Of a stretch of DNA of 64,000 nucleotides, positions 9,527-20,439 are shown piece after piece. A model generated the notes under the pieces. That model saw only the letters and a list, made by a program, of their open reading frames with translations, had not been told where the DNA came from and made no database searches. Numbering within the stretch: position 1 is the stretch's first letter; every line of letters begins with the position of its first letter. The position numbers were made by a program, and so were the translations under genes. The DNA is taken from contig JBITNC010000001.1 of assembly GCA_050084985.1 (NCBI GenBank), positions 81,530,001 through 81,594,000 of the forward strand, read 5' to 3'. Source of the stretch: Nageia nagi. Taxonomy: Eukaryota; Pinophyta.

Positions 9527-11902
9527 ATTACCGTGTCATTTTCATAGCTGAGAGAATCGTAGAGCTTGAGAGACTGATTCAGAGAGGTTTAGCTGGTGAT
9601 TTTGTCACTATCACTAGGTGATTCTTCCTGTATTGTTGTGCTGCATGCTATGGCCCTACCGATCACACGCCATGCTGGACATAGAGCTGCCTTGGTGGCT
9701 GATTCTCCTACTGGTCATCAGGTACATTACATCTCCTACCTTTTCCTTGCTATACTTTTGTTTGTCTTCAGGTTTTTAGCTGCCTACATGCTAGTTTTCC
9801 AAATTGCCCCTAGGGTTTTCCTGTTGCATACCCTAGCCTTTCATTTTTCCCTTTTTACCCTATTTTTTTGAATTTCTAGTATCATGGCTGCACTAAGCTC
9901 ATCCGTACGAACCTGCACCTCGAATTTCATCACCCTTATTCATGAAAATAGGACTGCTGGTGGTCCTTTCTCCCCTAGTTTGGACCGTGGGCAGTCCTTC
10001 TCACGTGGGCGGTCCTCTTCACCAGTACTATTTTTGCTATTCTATGTTTTATACCTTGATACTAACTTACCTTTTGTCATTCTTTTCTTGCAGAACTGTG
10101 CATACCTCATGCGACCATCCGATAAGAGTGCCGCCTTCACTACTGCCTAATAGTGGCCACAAACTGACGCAGCTTGGAGCATTCTAGAGGATATTTCGTT
10201 CAGCTACCTTGCATTTGCTGATTATGTGTTTCATGACTGCAACATGCTGACAGCTTTGATGGAGAGGTGGGATCCAAATTCCAACACCTTCCACCTTCCA
10301 ACTGGTGAGATTACAGTGACATTAGAGGATATCTACAGGATCACTAGACTTCCTATCAGGGGGAGGCTAGTGAACATGATTCCTATTCCAAGCCTGGAAC
10401 AGGTAGAGGCATGGTCTACATGGCTGACGGGATCAGACGAAGTAAATCATAGGAAGAGGGGTGTGTCCCTAGTGAGACATGTGCCAGAGGATCCTCCAGC
10501 ACGGGGCGATCTACGGATGAGACTCCTCATTGCTTGCCTTTTGGATGCTATTGTCTATCCAGATAAGAGTAGTGAGACCTTCCTTGTGGGCATGGTTCTT
10601 ATCATTCAGGACATGGTGACACATAGGTAGCGATATGCATGGTGCCCCGCAATACTAGCGCAACTCTATCATGACCTCCACGGCTTTGCAGAGGTGGAGA
10701 GAGGTGGGAGACAGGTGGCTCATTCTATGATTCTGCAGGTGTGGGCATATGATCACATCATCATCTCTAGACCGACGATGTTGCCCCTAGATCAGCCGAA
10801 TGATGCACCCACTTGGCAACGGTGGGCAATGACAGAGGGACCTGATTTTCCTAGTGTGGACCTAGAGGGATGGCAAGTACAGTTTGAACTACTACAGGAG
10901 GTGCAGATATACTAGCATCCCTATCAGGGAGGTGTGCCGGAGTGGGAGGAGGACATACAGGAGATGGCATGGGTGAGACACCCTACATACCTATAAGCAC
11001 GCAGGGCACTAGTGGAGCTGTACAGGCCAGAGCGAGTACTAAGTTCAGCCTCCAGCAGGGCATACCGGATGATTACAGGATAGTGGTTCACTACTACCGT
11101 AGCAGGCACCTTCCAGAGGATTATGAGCCAGTACCTAACTAGGACTTAGATTGGGAGTCCCCTAGCGAGGACTCTGACCATGGGGTCGATGATAACATAG
11201 ATGGACCTGATCACATAAAGGACTACCTAGACTGGTGGAGGACACGCCATCCTCACCACATAGGCATTCATGATGCTGACCCGGGTGATGATGCATGGGA
11301 GAATGAAGACATAGGAGACATAGAGATTGGATGGGACATTCCCTTTACGACGGGAGGGTGGGGAGGAGAGAGTAGCTCTACATATGCTCACGACACGTCT
11401 CTAGATACCGACCATGACGATAATGAAGAGACCGATCCAGACCAGGATGAATATGAGCCTGAGTATGAGATGGATACAGATTGGGAGGAGGAAGACTATG
11501 ATGAAGACGATGATGGTAACCTATTTTCTCTTTTTACTTTGCTTTGATTTTCTACTTTTCATGGTATACAAAGGGGCTAACACGATATGTTTATGCTATG
11601 TCACAGATCCTAAGGTTGAGATAGCTAAGCTGCATGGTCAAATCGGTCAGAAGGATGAGGAGATTAGAGAACTACAGAGTCATCTATAGTTCGGAGGAGG
11701 GGATTATACCGGTATCTACCAGGACTTACAGGAAACCAACAAGGAGATCAAGACCCTCTATGAGCAGCTTTGCCAGGCTGAGAGATAAATTGGCGAGGAG
11801 AAGGCACGCATAGAGAAATACAAGGCACGGTGCGGGGGTGGCACATCTAGCAGGGCTACTAGCTCTAGTGTAGGGGGAGGAGGGTCTAGTAGGAGATTCT
11901 AA
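9527..11902 (+). pseudogene. Plant mobile domain (PMD, aminotransferase-like) gene, antisense inside the retrotransposon, three exons
   Basis: Exon 1 runs to 9721 (donor CAG|GTACAT), intron 9722-10093 (acceptor TTGCAG), exon 2 10094-11515, intron 11516-11606 (GTAACC...CACAG), exon 3 11607-11902. Exon 1 from ATG 9596 is exactly 42 codons and joins exon 2 in frame; the second intron also keeps the frame. The PMD occupies about 10200-10990: LMERWDPNSNTFHLPTGEIT, LEDIYRITRLPIRG, LLIACLLDAI, AILAQLYHDLH and QFELLQEVQIY. Then follow an acidic Asp/Glu-rich segment (11150-11515) and a coiled-coil tail (EIAKLHGQIGQKDEEIRELQ) ending in Gly/Ser. The frame is broken by about eight stops, each explicable as Gln (CAA/CAG) changed by C-to-T, and by one frameshift near 11040. 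PMD proteins (MAIN/MAIL family) act in gene silencing and expression; here the role is unknown. Confidence 0.85.
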
Positions 11903-12299
11903 ATCATTCTATGTAATCTCACCCAGTTGTATTGTAAACAAAAACATTTTGATCATGATATATATAAAATACAAATTTTGGTACCTGATTTGCTCTTGTA
12001 CATGTATCTGTGATGAATGAACTTGATATTTCGTGATCCTTAAGAATGACGCCAATGACACGACCTGAAACTTTGACTTCCCATGTTGTGGGAGTAACCG
12101 GTACCTTTTGCTTTTGTCTATTTTTCCACTAAAAGAGGACCGTCGGTGGTCCTATTATCATAAAGAACACCACCGGTGCTCCTATTATGTCGTCATGAAG
12201 CCCTCCAATCTCTTGACCCTGACGTCCGTTAGAGACCTGAACCAACTGCTAGCTTTTCTCTTCTCTTTTTTTTTTATATATATTTTGATCTACCAAATG
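11903..12299. other. Intergenic zone between the convergent PMD gene and gag
   Basis: No gene. The first 80 bases after the PMD stop are AT-rich (tgtattgtaaac, atatatataaaatac) and are a plausible 3' untranslated region. The motif GGACCGTCGGTGGTCC (about 12137) and a related copy (about 12165) lie here. The reading frames of both neighbours end here, tail to tail. Confidence 0.5.
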
Positions 12300-13690
12300 A
12301 TACCTCCAGAGGGCCTAGAGCTCCCACTGGTGCTAGCCTCATTCTGTCGTCCCTCTGACTATCTTTCTGATATCTTGATTCCTTTTGTCATGTGCCCATG
12401 GGCAAATAGTATTCCAGTATTATGCTGTGGCATAGGGTTCCTATATATCCCCAACTTTTCGTTATCTGTGTGTACTGGAGCCTTCTTCTTTTCTTCCGGT
12501 TTGTTGAATGAGATAGCCTTATTATCCACTAAATCCTGAATAACATCTTTGAATTTTTGACATTCACACGTCTTATGGCCATGACCCTGTGATATCTACA
12601 AAACCCTCCTGTAGTTCTTGTGTTTCTTTGATTTGTTGGAGGTAACTGGATCAAACCTCTTTACACCAATGATTGCAACAACTCATCATGATCTTCGGTA
12701 ACTTTAGCATATACTCTAGGAGTCCTTTGTTTTGTAAGTTCTTGCAACTCTCTATTTGCTACAACTGTAGCTATCACTTTGGCTGGTATTGGCTCTTCAT
12801 CTTTCTTATGCCCCCATAAACCAATTTTCATCAAGTGTCTCTCTTTTTGAATCATGGATAGGATCATTTCTGCAAGGGGTTGTTCTAGATAGTTGAAAAA
12901 TTCGAGCAATACCTCATCTCTTAATGACTTAATCAACATTTGTTTCAACTCTTTTTCACTTAGCACTATGTATGTAGCCACTTTTTTCCAAGCTGCTACA
13001 AATTCTTCAAATGATTGATTCTTCCCTTGTCTCATTCTAGCTAAATCCATGATAGCAGGTTTTTTCTTTATGCTGTACTGATACTGATCCAAGAATTCTT
13101 GTTTTAACTGTCTATAGCTGGTAATACTTTGGTCCTTTAAGTCATAAAACCATTCTAAATCTTCTTCCCCTAAACTGAGCTGAAATAACCTGGCTAACAT
13201 ATCCTCATCTTGAAGGTATCTATATGTTGCCTCTTTGAAAATTGTGATGTGCATCCTTGGATCACTTATACCATCGTACTTGCTGAATTTGATATCTTTT
13301 CCTTCCCATTTTCTTCTTCTGATTCTTGTGCAAAGAGGATGATTTTCTGTTAGATATTCATTTGCTTTTTCATCATGTAATAATGTTAACTTTTTGAGCT
13401 GCTCAACCATTGCTTGAAGCTGGGCCATTCTTAGTTCTGTTATCGCTTTTTGTCTTTGTTTTTCTGTGTCATCCTGATCCAACTTCTCTTCTGGGGTTTT
13501 ATACCCTCCTGTCTCTTCTTCTTTCTCATAATCTGATGCTCCTGGAGCAAATCTTAAATTCTGTTCCCTCCATTCCTGTACTAGCTGCATTTCTAGTTCT
13601 CTTATGATGATCTCTTTTGTGCATGATTGTGATTTCTGATAAGACCCTGTGCTGATAACCCTTCTTACCTCTGCTTCTTTGATCTCCTTC
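12300..13690 (-). pseudogene. gag: gag (Retrotrans_gag) of the PMD-bearing element
   Basis: The open frame 13590-12661 encodes 309 residues and reads back in frame to 13690. The first about 60 residues are charged and partly coiled-coil (KAITELRMAQLQAMVEQLKK). Residues about 95-235 are the gag capsid-like region: FSKYDGISDPRMHITIFKEA, LARLFQLSLGEEDLEWFYDL, YRQLKQEFLDQY, KQ/RQGKNQSFEEFVAAWKK. This order is standard in Tat-type gypsy gag. After a TAA (12661-12663) and a frameshift, at about 12600-12540 comes a zinc-finger-like remnant (GHGHKTCECQKFKDVIQDL) normally found before the protease. Homology fades near 12300, and no protease or polymerase follows. The frame is long for its age, which suggests relatively recent activity in trans. 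Confidence 0.88.
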
Positions 13691-13692
13691 TC

Positions 13693-14459
13693 TCAATCTG
13701 ACCAATAAGGATAAGCATCAACCAATCTCTGTGCTATAGAGTCCATTTCAAGTTCTGTTCCTAACTCATCATCTAATTCTTCATCAAAATGTATCACTTC
13801 CTCTTCATCTGAATATTCATTATTCATTTCTTCCTGCATTATTGCTTCATGATTTCTCACACATTCAACAACGGTTAGAGGTAACATAGACTCACACATA
13901 TTTGTTTTAATATCCCTAGGAGTAGAAGTTTGTTGATTAAAGCATGGCACATAAAATTTTTCATAATCTTCTATAATAGTTATAGTTGGTTTAATAAAGG
14001 ATGCTCTAATGATTGATGTGAGATTGTTTGTAGTTTTAAATTTCTATAAATAGTAAAAAGAATATGCCGTACTAGTATCTGTAGCAAATTTGTAGAACAT
14101 CCCAAAATTTTTCATAAATTGTTGCACTAACCTAAGTTTTTCCTTAGTGAGGTTCCAGCTTTGAATCTATTAGGTTGGTATAGGGTTATTGACAACTCCT
14201 TTTCGAACATTTGGCTAATATTTTCTAGGGTTTCACCATCAGAACTATCATTGTCTTCGGAATCACCATGATAGGATTCCTCATCCGGAAGTTTATCTTT
14301 AATAATCCAAGGAACACTTTCCTTATTTAGTCTAGCACTTTTTCTAGTTGGCTCTATTCCTTTCCATGTTTTTCTTTTCCTCTTAGGTGATGATTGAACT
14401 AATGAAGAATAATCTGAAAATTCATCTATATCTTTGTGCATTTTTAAATTAGAAAACAT
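13693..14459 (-). pseudogene. gag leader region (acidic) of the PMD-bearing element
   Basis: Two open stretches downstream of the primer binding site on the sense strand: 14459-14127 (110 codons, from a methionine 4 bp inside the primer site, with a basic segment SSPKRKRKTWKGIEPTRKS and an acidic one) and 13950-13693 (85 codons, very acidic, with DEEEVIHFDEELDDELG). They lie in different frames and are separated by stops. The second stretch is in the same frame as gag (13590-12661); only a TGA at 13693-13695 interrupts them, and CGA to TGA would explain it. It is probably the N-terminal extension of gag; no domain was recognised. Confidence 0.6.
13951..14126 (-). other. Decayed spacer between leader ORFs
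   Basis: Short AT-rich segment between the two acidic leader frames on the sense strand, with stops in all frames. Probably originally coding in one of the leader frames. Confidence 0.35.
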
Positions 14460-14462
14460 GTT

Positions 14463-14479
14463 TCACGTCGGGTTCACCA
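14463..14479 (-). other. Primer binding site of the PMD-bearing element
   Basis: Two bases inside the 5' LTR the minus strand reads TGGTGAACCCGACGTGA. It begins with TGG, as needed to pair with the CCA end of a tRNA. I cannot name the tRNA from memory with certainty. Position and the TGG start fit a gypsy-type primer binding site and fix the element's orientation. Confidence 0.75.
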
Positions 14480-14481
14480 AA

Positions 14482-15359
14482 TGTTTACAAATAAAATTGA
14501 GCGTGCAAATAAATAAATAGGCAACTATCTACAAACTCAATATTATCTGTATTCTAGCTATGGATAGCAATTTATTCTAGATAACAATAAACAACAACAT
14601 AACCAATTAAGAAGTGTAATTGTACCAACCAAGATTGTAATTTGTGTACTTACCTCACGGAACGTACCTGACAACGGAAGATGCAGATATTGGCGATGTA
14701 ATGATGATAAGCTACCTTTCCCACAATGTTGTGACCTGCAAGGATGCAAAAAGAGGACTGCGGGCGGTCCATTTTAGTGGTATAAGAGCACCGACGGTGT
14801 TCTTCCGTTCACAAAGGAGCATCGACGGCCTTCGTTTGATAGTTTTGACCTCTCGATTAAGTCCAGATCTTCAATATAGATATCTCAGATAGCAGTATAA
14901 TATCAAAATTGATCACAGATGTCAGGAGAGCTCGCGTAAGGAAGCACACAAACCACAGCCTTGTAGGCGGTACCAAGAGATACCTTAAGGGGTAGCCACT
15001 TACAAGACCATATGCGGGATCATGTGTATCCTTGTTATTATGGACTTACTATTAGATCCCTTATTTATATAGATAATAGATAATACCGCCCATAGGTCGA
15101 CGTGCATCCACATAAATAAGGTTAATTCACAAGATTTAAGATAAACACATCAATAAACAAGATAATTCATGCAATACTCAAGATAACCCATGCAATATTC
15201 AAGATAACCCATGCAATATTCAAGATAACCCATACAATATTCATATTCAAGCCAAACATTGATATTATCACTTTAATCCATTCAAGACATATAGTTAGGC
15301 CAAGCATATTTCATTAATTTATTGATTTAAAAACATAAAATCATTTTTACGTGTTAACA
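14482..15359 (-). repeat. 5' LTR of the PMD-bearing element (right copy)
   Basis: Equal in length to the left LTR (878 bp) and ending in the same TG...CA words. As the element is minus-strand, this is the 5' LTR and would carry the active promoter. It is followed at 15360-15364 by the CATGG duplication. Confidence 0.95.
15059..15071 (-). promoter_or_regulatory. Candidate TATA box of the element's 5' LTR
   Basis: On the minus strand this reads TATATAAATAAGG, a strong plant TATA box about 290 bp into the LTR in sense direction. The same word is in the other LTR at 7254-7266. Transcription would start about 30 bp further on (near 15030, minus strand). Assigned by sequence pattern only. Confidence 0.6.
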
Positions 15360-15364
15360 CATGG
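15360..15364. repeat. Target-site duplication CATGG (right)
   Basis: Exact copy of 6672-6676, directly outside the 5' LTR. Confidence 0.9.
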
Positions 15365-15803
15365 TTTATATAAAGTAGGTGATTATGAGTTTTGGCTTGG
15401 CATCTTTGTGATGACTAATAGTTCACCATTGATCAGTTCATGATGGCATTTTGTGTGATTCATCTATCCTAGTTGGTATAAATATGTTGCATCTAACTGA
15501 TCTTGTTATTTGAGTTGCTTATGACTTGTAAGTTTCTTTGAGATTACAGGTTACACTTCAGGTATGCAGGCTCTTGAAGACTTTTCATGACTTCTAGTTG
15601 GATGACTACTCTATGTACATTGAAACTAGTTGTGATTAATAATTGTATTTGGCAAAGTAGTGAGTCTTAAACTAGATCTTTCTTGCTTTACAAATATGTA
15701 AAAAATTTTCATCTTCAGTTGTATCTATTTGGAGGAGAACTCTCTTACTTTTTCTTTTTCTTCTCTCTTATTCGCTCTATCCCAATATTGCATTAAGAGA
15801 GAG
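15365..15803 (+). other. Non-coding 3' region of the copia element, right part
   Basis: This continues the copia 3' region after the nested insertion. No ORF. It ends in the purine run AAGAGAGAG (15795-15803), a good polypurine tract directly before the LTR start. A long untranslated 3' region is common in some copia lineages. Confidence 0.6.
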
Positions 15804-16320
15804 TGTTGGAATGTATAATACATTATTGTAATAGTTATGTAATAATCTTTTATGCAAGTTCACTAATATTTAAGGGTATCATTTAATACCTTAAGTATTT
15901 AAGTGTATATGATATTGTAACTGGTTTTACACTCCATGTCATGAGTATGCCCTTTGGGTAAAAGGATGCACATGTCATGCTTTTGTACATTGGGTAAAAG
16001 GGCGATCCAAAAGAGGAATTTGGCGTATAAATAGAAAGCTCCCTCTTTAGGTCATACACCAATTTGTGAAGTAAAGTTATGCTATAGGATAGTGTTTAGA
16101 AGATGAGATTAGAAGATTTGTAAGAGTTCATATTGTGAATGAAGTGAAATCTAGTTAGTGGATGTACTCCTAGTTTTTAGAAACCATTTATATCTTGAGT
16201 TATCTTTGTGAGATTGCTTTTTGAGTTATTTAGATGTGATTTGTGAGCTTACATGTGATCTTGGGAGTTTAGAGTTGCTTATGCTATATTTCAATTCTCT
16301 TACATACTACATAATTACTG
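15804..16320 (+). repeat. 3' LTR of the copia element
   Basis: Begins TGTTGGAATGTATAATAC, a typical copia LTR start, directly after a polypurine tract. It contains a TATA-like word (tataaatag, near 16027) about 220 bp in. The right edge is not clear; I place it near 16320 from the change in sequence character. No second copy lies within the window, so the length cannot be checked by comparison. Confidence 0.6.
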
Positions 16321-18898
16321 CAATCCAAAATTAATCAATTGTAAGAGAACATGAATCATACTTAATTATGGCTATGATGATTAAGTTTGATAATACCATA
16401 AGATATAGCTATACAACAACCTCATTATAAAATCAAATCATAAAATATTTTTGTGACATTTTTTTTAATCATTCACTACCTACATCAGTGGATAATTCAA
16501 AAAAAGGGCAAAATATAGAAACCCAAAAAGGTACCTTTCATTTATGACACATTAAATCAATCATGATTCTTACCATAGGTGTTAGGTGTCAAATGTGATA
16601 TCATGAAATAATCATTGATTGGCTCAAAATTAGTAATTGATATTGTTAAAGAAAGCTCTTCAAAATAATTAAAAGGTGAAGTCATAATTTGCTTCTTTTA
16701 TTGATTTTATTACCTTATATTGATGTGCTCCTCACCCTCTTTCGAATGCTTCAAATAGAAAAGAATTGGAGCTATGGTTTATGATTTATGATCTTCTAAA
16801 AATTTAAAAAATTATTAAAAATTATTAAATGAAAATTACTTAATGAGACCAACTCTAATGACAAGGTACGTACGATCAACATCCACATAGTCATCCTAGT
16901 CATCATTCTAGGTGGCATCCTAGTCAGCATATGTGACATCCTTGTCATCATCCTAGGTGGCATCCTAGTCAGCATCTTAGGTGGCATCCTAGTCAACATC
17001 CTAGTCTGCATATTAGTTAACATATACTTGGTCAATGGTTGACCAAGGAAAAGTGGAATTTAAATATACATATATTTGTTAAATTGAATTATATGCCTAC
17101 TAATCTCCAAGTTGAGTTACGAGACATATTCATAAGCCTAAAAATAGGTCTTTCCCTATTTTCTTGGTCAACATGGCTAAACTTGAGGTTTATTTTTGAT
17201 ATTGCTAAATAATAAATTTTATTTTTAACTTGGTTATAACAATATTCTCCTAAAATAGTGTTGATTGATTGCTACAAAATAAGCTACAAGAGTATGAATT
17301 AGGAACCCAACATTGAGAGAGGAGGAGACTTATGCCAAAATTTTGCCAGAGAATATTTCAAGCATAACATTGTGAATTACTTCCTTATTTCAATTTATGA
17401 TTTATGTTATGATCCACTTGTTGTCATGGACTCTGTTTTATATTCACTAACATATTAATGTGTGTAAAGTGTAATTCTATTGAGAATTCACATATTATAG
17501 GTTAACATATTGCTAAAATGAAGCTGCGTGCATTAGAGTTGTCAATGATACATTTACAGAGAAGAGATCTCTCACAAACCACAACAAATCATATTTTAAA
17601 AACCTCCAAAGAGGCACCTTTGAATTTTGAAATTCAAACATTGTAAATATCCTATTGAAGTCATGCAAAAATGTAATAGAATATGCATTTGTATTAATGT
17701 AATTCGTCTGTCTATGAGTAGGTTGCATTTTTATTTCAAAAATTTGATTTGTAGAAAAATAGTGTTATCCTTATTGCATTGCATATTATTTTCAATCTAC
17801 AATAATCAAGAATACAAAGTAAAAAGGATTTATTAGGGGTATTTTAATTTTTTCAAATACTTAAAACCTTACCTTCAATATATGGATGAAACTTTACTCT
17901 TAGGTTACCCAAAATAAGCTAAAATGTTTAAATATTTCTTAAGGGGCTATGAATTGGTATAAATAGTTTTTCTTTTGCATGTATTGATAATAGTTACAAG
18001 ATAAGTAGAACAATAGGTAAATCTTATACTATTAAATACAAAATAAAGATCAACATGAAAATAAATATGGAAAAATATGAATGTTTTGATAAAATAAACA
18101 TACCAGAGTCAAAGTTGACTAATTTTTTTTATTTCAACTAATTCTTATCATTTTGGCTTAGATTATTGTGACTACTAGCATCCTTTCCTCCTCCTTACAG
18201 TAAACCTATCATATGATGGATGTTTTCACTTGTTACCCCAAAAGATACTCTTTTACCATATGTAAAAAGTATCACTATTGTTGTCTTGGGATTATACCAA
18301 TTCCCAATTCTATACAAAACTTTCTCCTCAACTTTGAAATGGGGCATGTAAACTAGCCCATCAAGTGTTGAATACATAAGCTAACTTGAAAAGCTTCTAG
18401 TCTTCCTATAGTTCCCTTTAATTTTATAATAGGTCAATTTTTAAAGACACACTTGGGAGTTTGGTCTATCATTGCTCTAGTTTGGGATCTACTGGAAAAA
18501 GGAGGGGGTGATATAAAGATGCATGGATCAAATAATTTAGGTCAAAATAGGGAAAGTATGTAAAATATAAGCTACATATTGTATATATACAATAAAAAAT
18601 GGTTGACATTCTCACATTTGTTGCATGAAATGGGTGGACCTGATGAACCACCCCATGCTAAACAACCTATTCAATCTAACAAATCACTTGGTTCCTTCCA
18701 CTGATGACCTACCATATCTTGAGGCCTAAATGAATCATTATATTATCAATCTCACTAGACAAACTACTATATCCATTACCTATTCAAGAACCATTATGTT
18801 GTCAGCACACTTGATGAACCTCTATGTTCAATTCCATGTAGATGAACCTTTATGTTTAGTTTCTATATATAGACCAATCGCCAAATTCTCTAACATAT
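16321..18898. other. Unassigned intergenic sequence
   Basis: AT-rich, with no gene I recognise on either strand; open frames of 60-80 codons here have no family resemblance. The only structured element is the minisatellite at about 16883-17010. The last about 130 bases resemble the sequence just left of the third copy of the big repeat (about 35430-35485). Confidence 0.5.
16883..17010. repeat. Minisatellite based on AGGTGGCATCCTAGTCAGCAT
   Basis: Four to six imperfect units of about 20-32 bp built from the words cctagtcagcat, cctagtcatcat and aggtggcat. The minus-strand ORF that covers it (methionine/arginine/threonine repeats) is a by-product. Confidence 0.8.
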
Positions 18899-20439
18899 TG
18901 TTATGTCTATTAACCACTTTTTCTTATTAGGGAGAAAAAGGGGACAATAAGGGATATATGATCCTCCTTTTAATGAGGTGGTCCTCGATGTGTTTGCGTA
19001 TGTTTCTCTCCGATTTGATGTAATAACTAAAATCACATTTCCCATCAAAATATCTTCTTTATTGTAAGAGTTAACCCTTGCTAACATAACTTGCAAGAGG
19101 AATCACTTAATCCAATTCAACTAGATAAGCTGGTTAAATTATTGAGTTATCAGATTTTCAATAATGGTATTTACTTGCTTTATTTCATGCAACCAATTAA
19201 GTGAATATGTATTACAATCTAATTCCTTCAATCATGATAGAATAAAGTTTCCATAAGTGTTTATCCTTGCTAAAGAATTCTTTCGTAAAATAATACTTAG
19301 TGCAATTTGACTATTCACAATTTATTAAGTTGTAGGAGATAGATTATTCTACAATGAAACTTAGTACTTATCATCACACACACTCTATGTCTTTCAATCA
19401 CCAGGTATTTGCTTATTCTCAAAAAGTTAATCTCACATTGCATAACTTGAATGAGATGCTTTTACATAGTGAAAATCCAACTGAACATATAATATATTAG
19501 AATTTCAAAAGAAAATCAATTTTCGAAGAAAAAGATAGATAGTTGAATCTTTACTTGCAATCCATCTAAGTCTGTAGAATGATCTCACAAAGAACTACAC
19601 AAGTACTTGAAGAAAAAGACATGTTTTATTATCATATGCCTGCAGGCTTATTTTACAAACTATTATATAAGTGTTAGCTTAAGCTACACCAGAGAGATCT
19701 ATAAAATGACTTGTATTTTGACTTTTATAATGCTTGGAGGTGGTTACATCCTCAAAAAATCCTAACTACCTAGGAAACCCTAACTATCTCTATAACCCTA
19801 GTTTACTTTGCAAACCCTATTTATCTCTAGAAAAGAGATTCAAAATTTGGCTAACTCCTTAAGAAGAAGGATAAAAAATAAATAAGTCTTTTTCTCAAGG
19901 TTACATTTTATTCTCAAAAATAAACTAAGTCTAGAAAAACATGACCCAAAAATAATCTAACTCTGAAAAATAGGACTTGAAAAATAGTTTATCCTTTTTC
20001 CTAGATTATAATAATGTGCTATCATTTCCATAATTATTTGATGCTTTGAATTCTTTTGTTATAATTTGTATCATCAAAACCAAGATATTTATCTCTTTTT
20101 TCGAACTATCTCCCTTGGAAACAGGTACTTCATTTATTCCTTTTGAAGATAGTTCACCTGCGGTAGGTCTCCTTTCTAGCCCAAATCTTATGAGCTCACA
20201 TTTGTTTATATAATTCTCCTTTAGATATCTTCATGGATATTGCATATGATTTAATGCTATAAATAATAGATTTATATTAGAGGAATAAATAAGATCTTCA
20301 CAAAATAATCAAAATGAAACCAGTAAAATACTCCTTTTTTTGTGTTTCATAATTTCGTCAGCTCCAAGGATGAAAGGAGGGTATTGTATCATACATTTGA
20401 ATCTTATAACTCAATTTCTACATTTTTATGTTAAATATA

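Larger units (their letters stand above)
6677..15359 (-). mobile_element. Non-autonomous Ty3/gypsy-type LTR retrotransposon carrying an antisense plant-mobile-domain gene
   Basis: Complete 8.68-kb element bounded by 878-bp direct LTRs and a CATGG target-site duplication. The sense strand is minus: the primer binding site (14463-14479) lies inside the right LTR and the polypurine tract (7555-7567) beside the left one. In sense order it holds an acidic leader, a gag gene with a Retrotrans_gag region and a zinc-finger remnant (to about 12.3 kb), then no protease, reverse transcriptase, RNase H or integrase. In place of pol lies a convergent plus-strand gene (9.5-11.9 kb) followed by tandem-repeat arrays. 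It would need pol supplied in trans. The gag wording resembles the Tat lineage. It sits inside the 3' region of an older copia element. Confidence 0.9.

Noticed and set aside
12108-12539. 143-codon plus-strand frame
   Set aside because: It lies opposite the gag C-terminal remnant and its hydrophobic translation comes from poly-T and AT-rich tracts.
16796-17035. 79-codon Met/Thr/Arg-repeat ORF
   Set aside because: By-product of the minisatellite; no start context or homolog.
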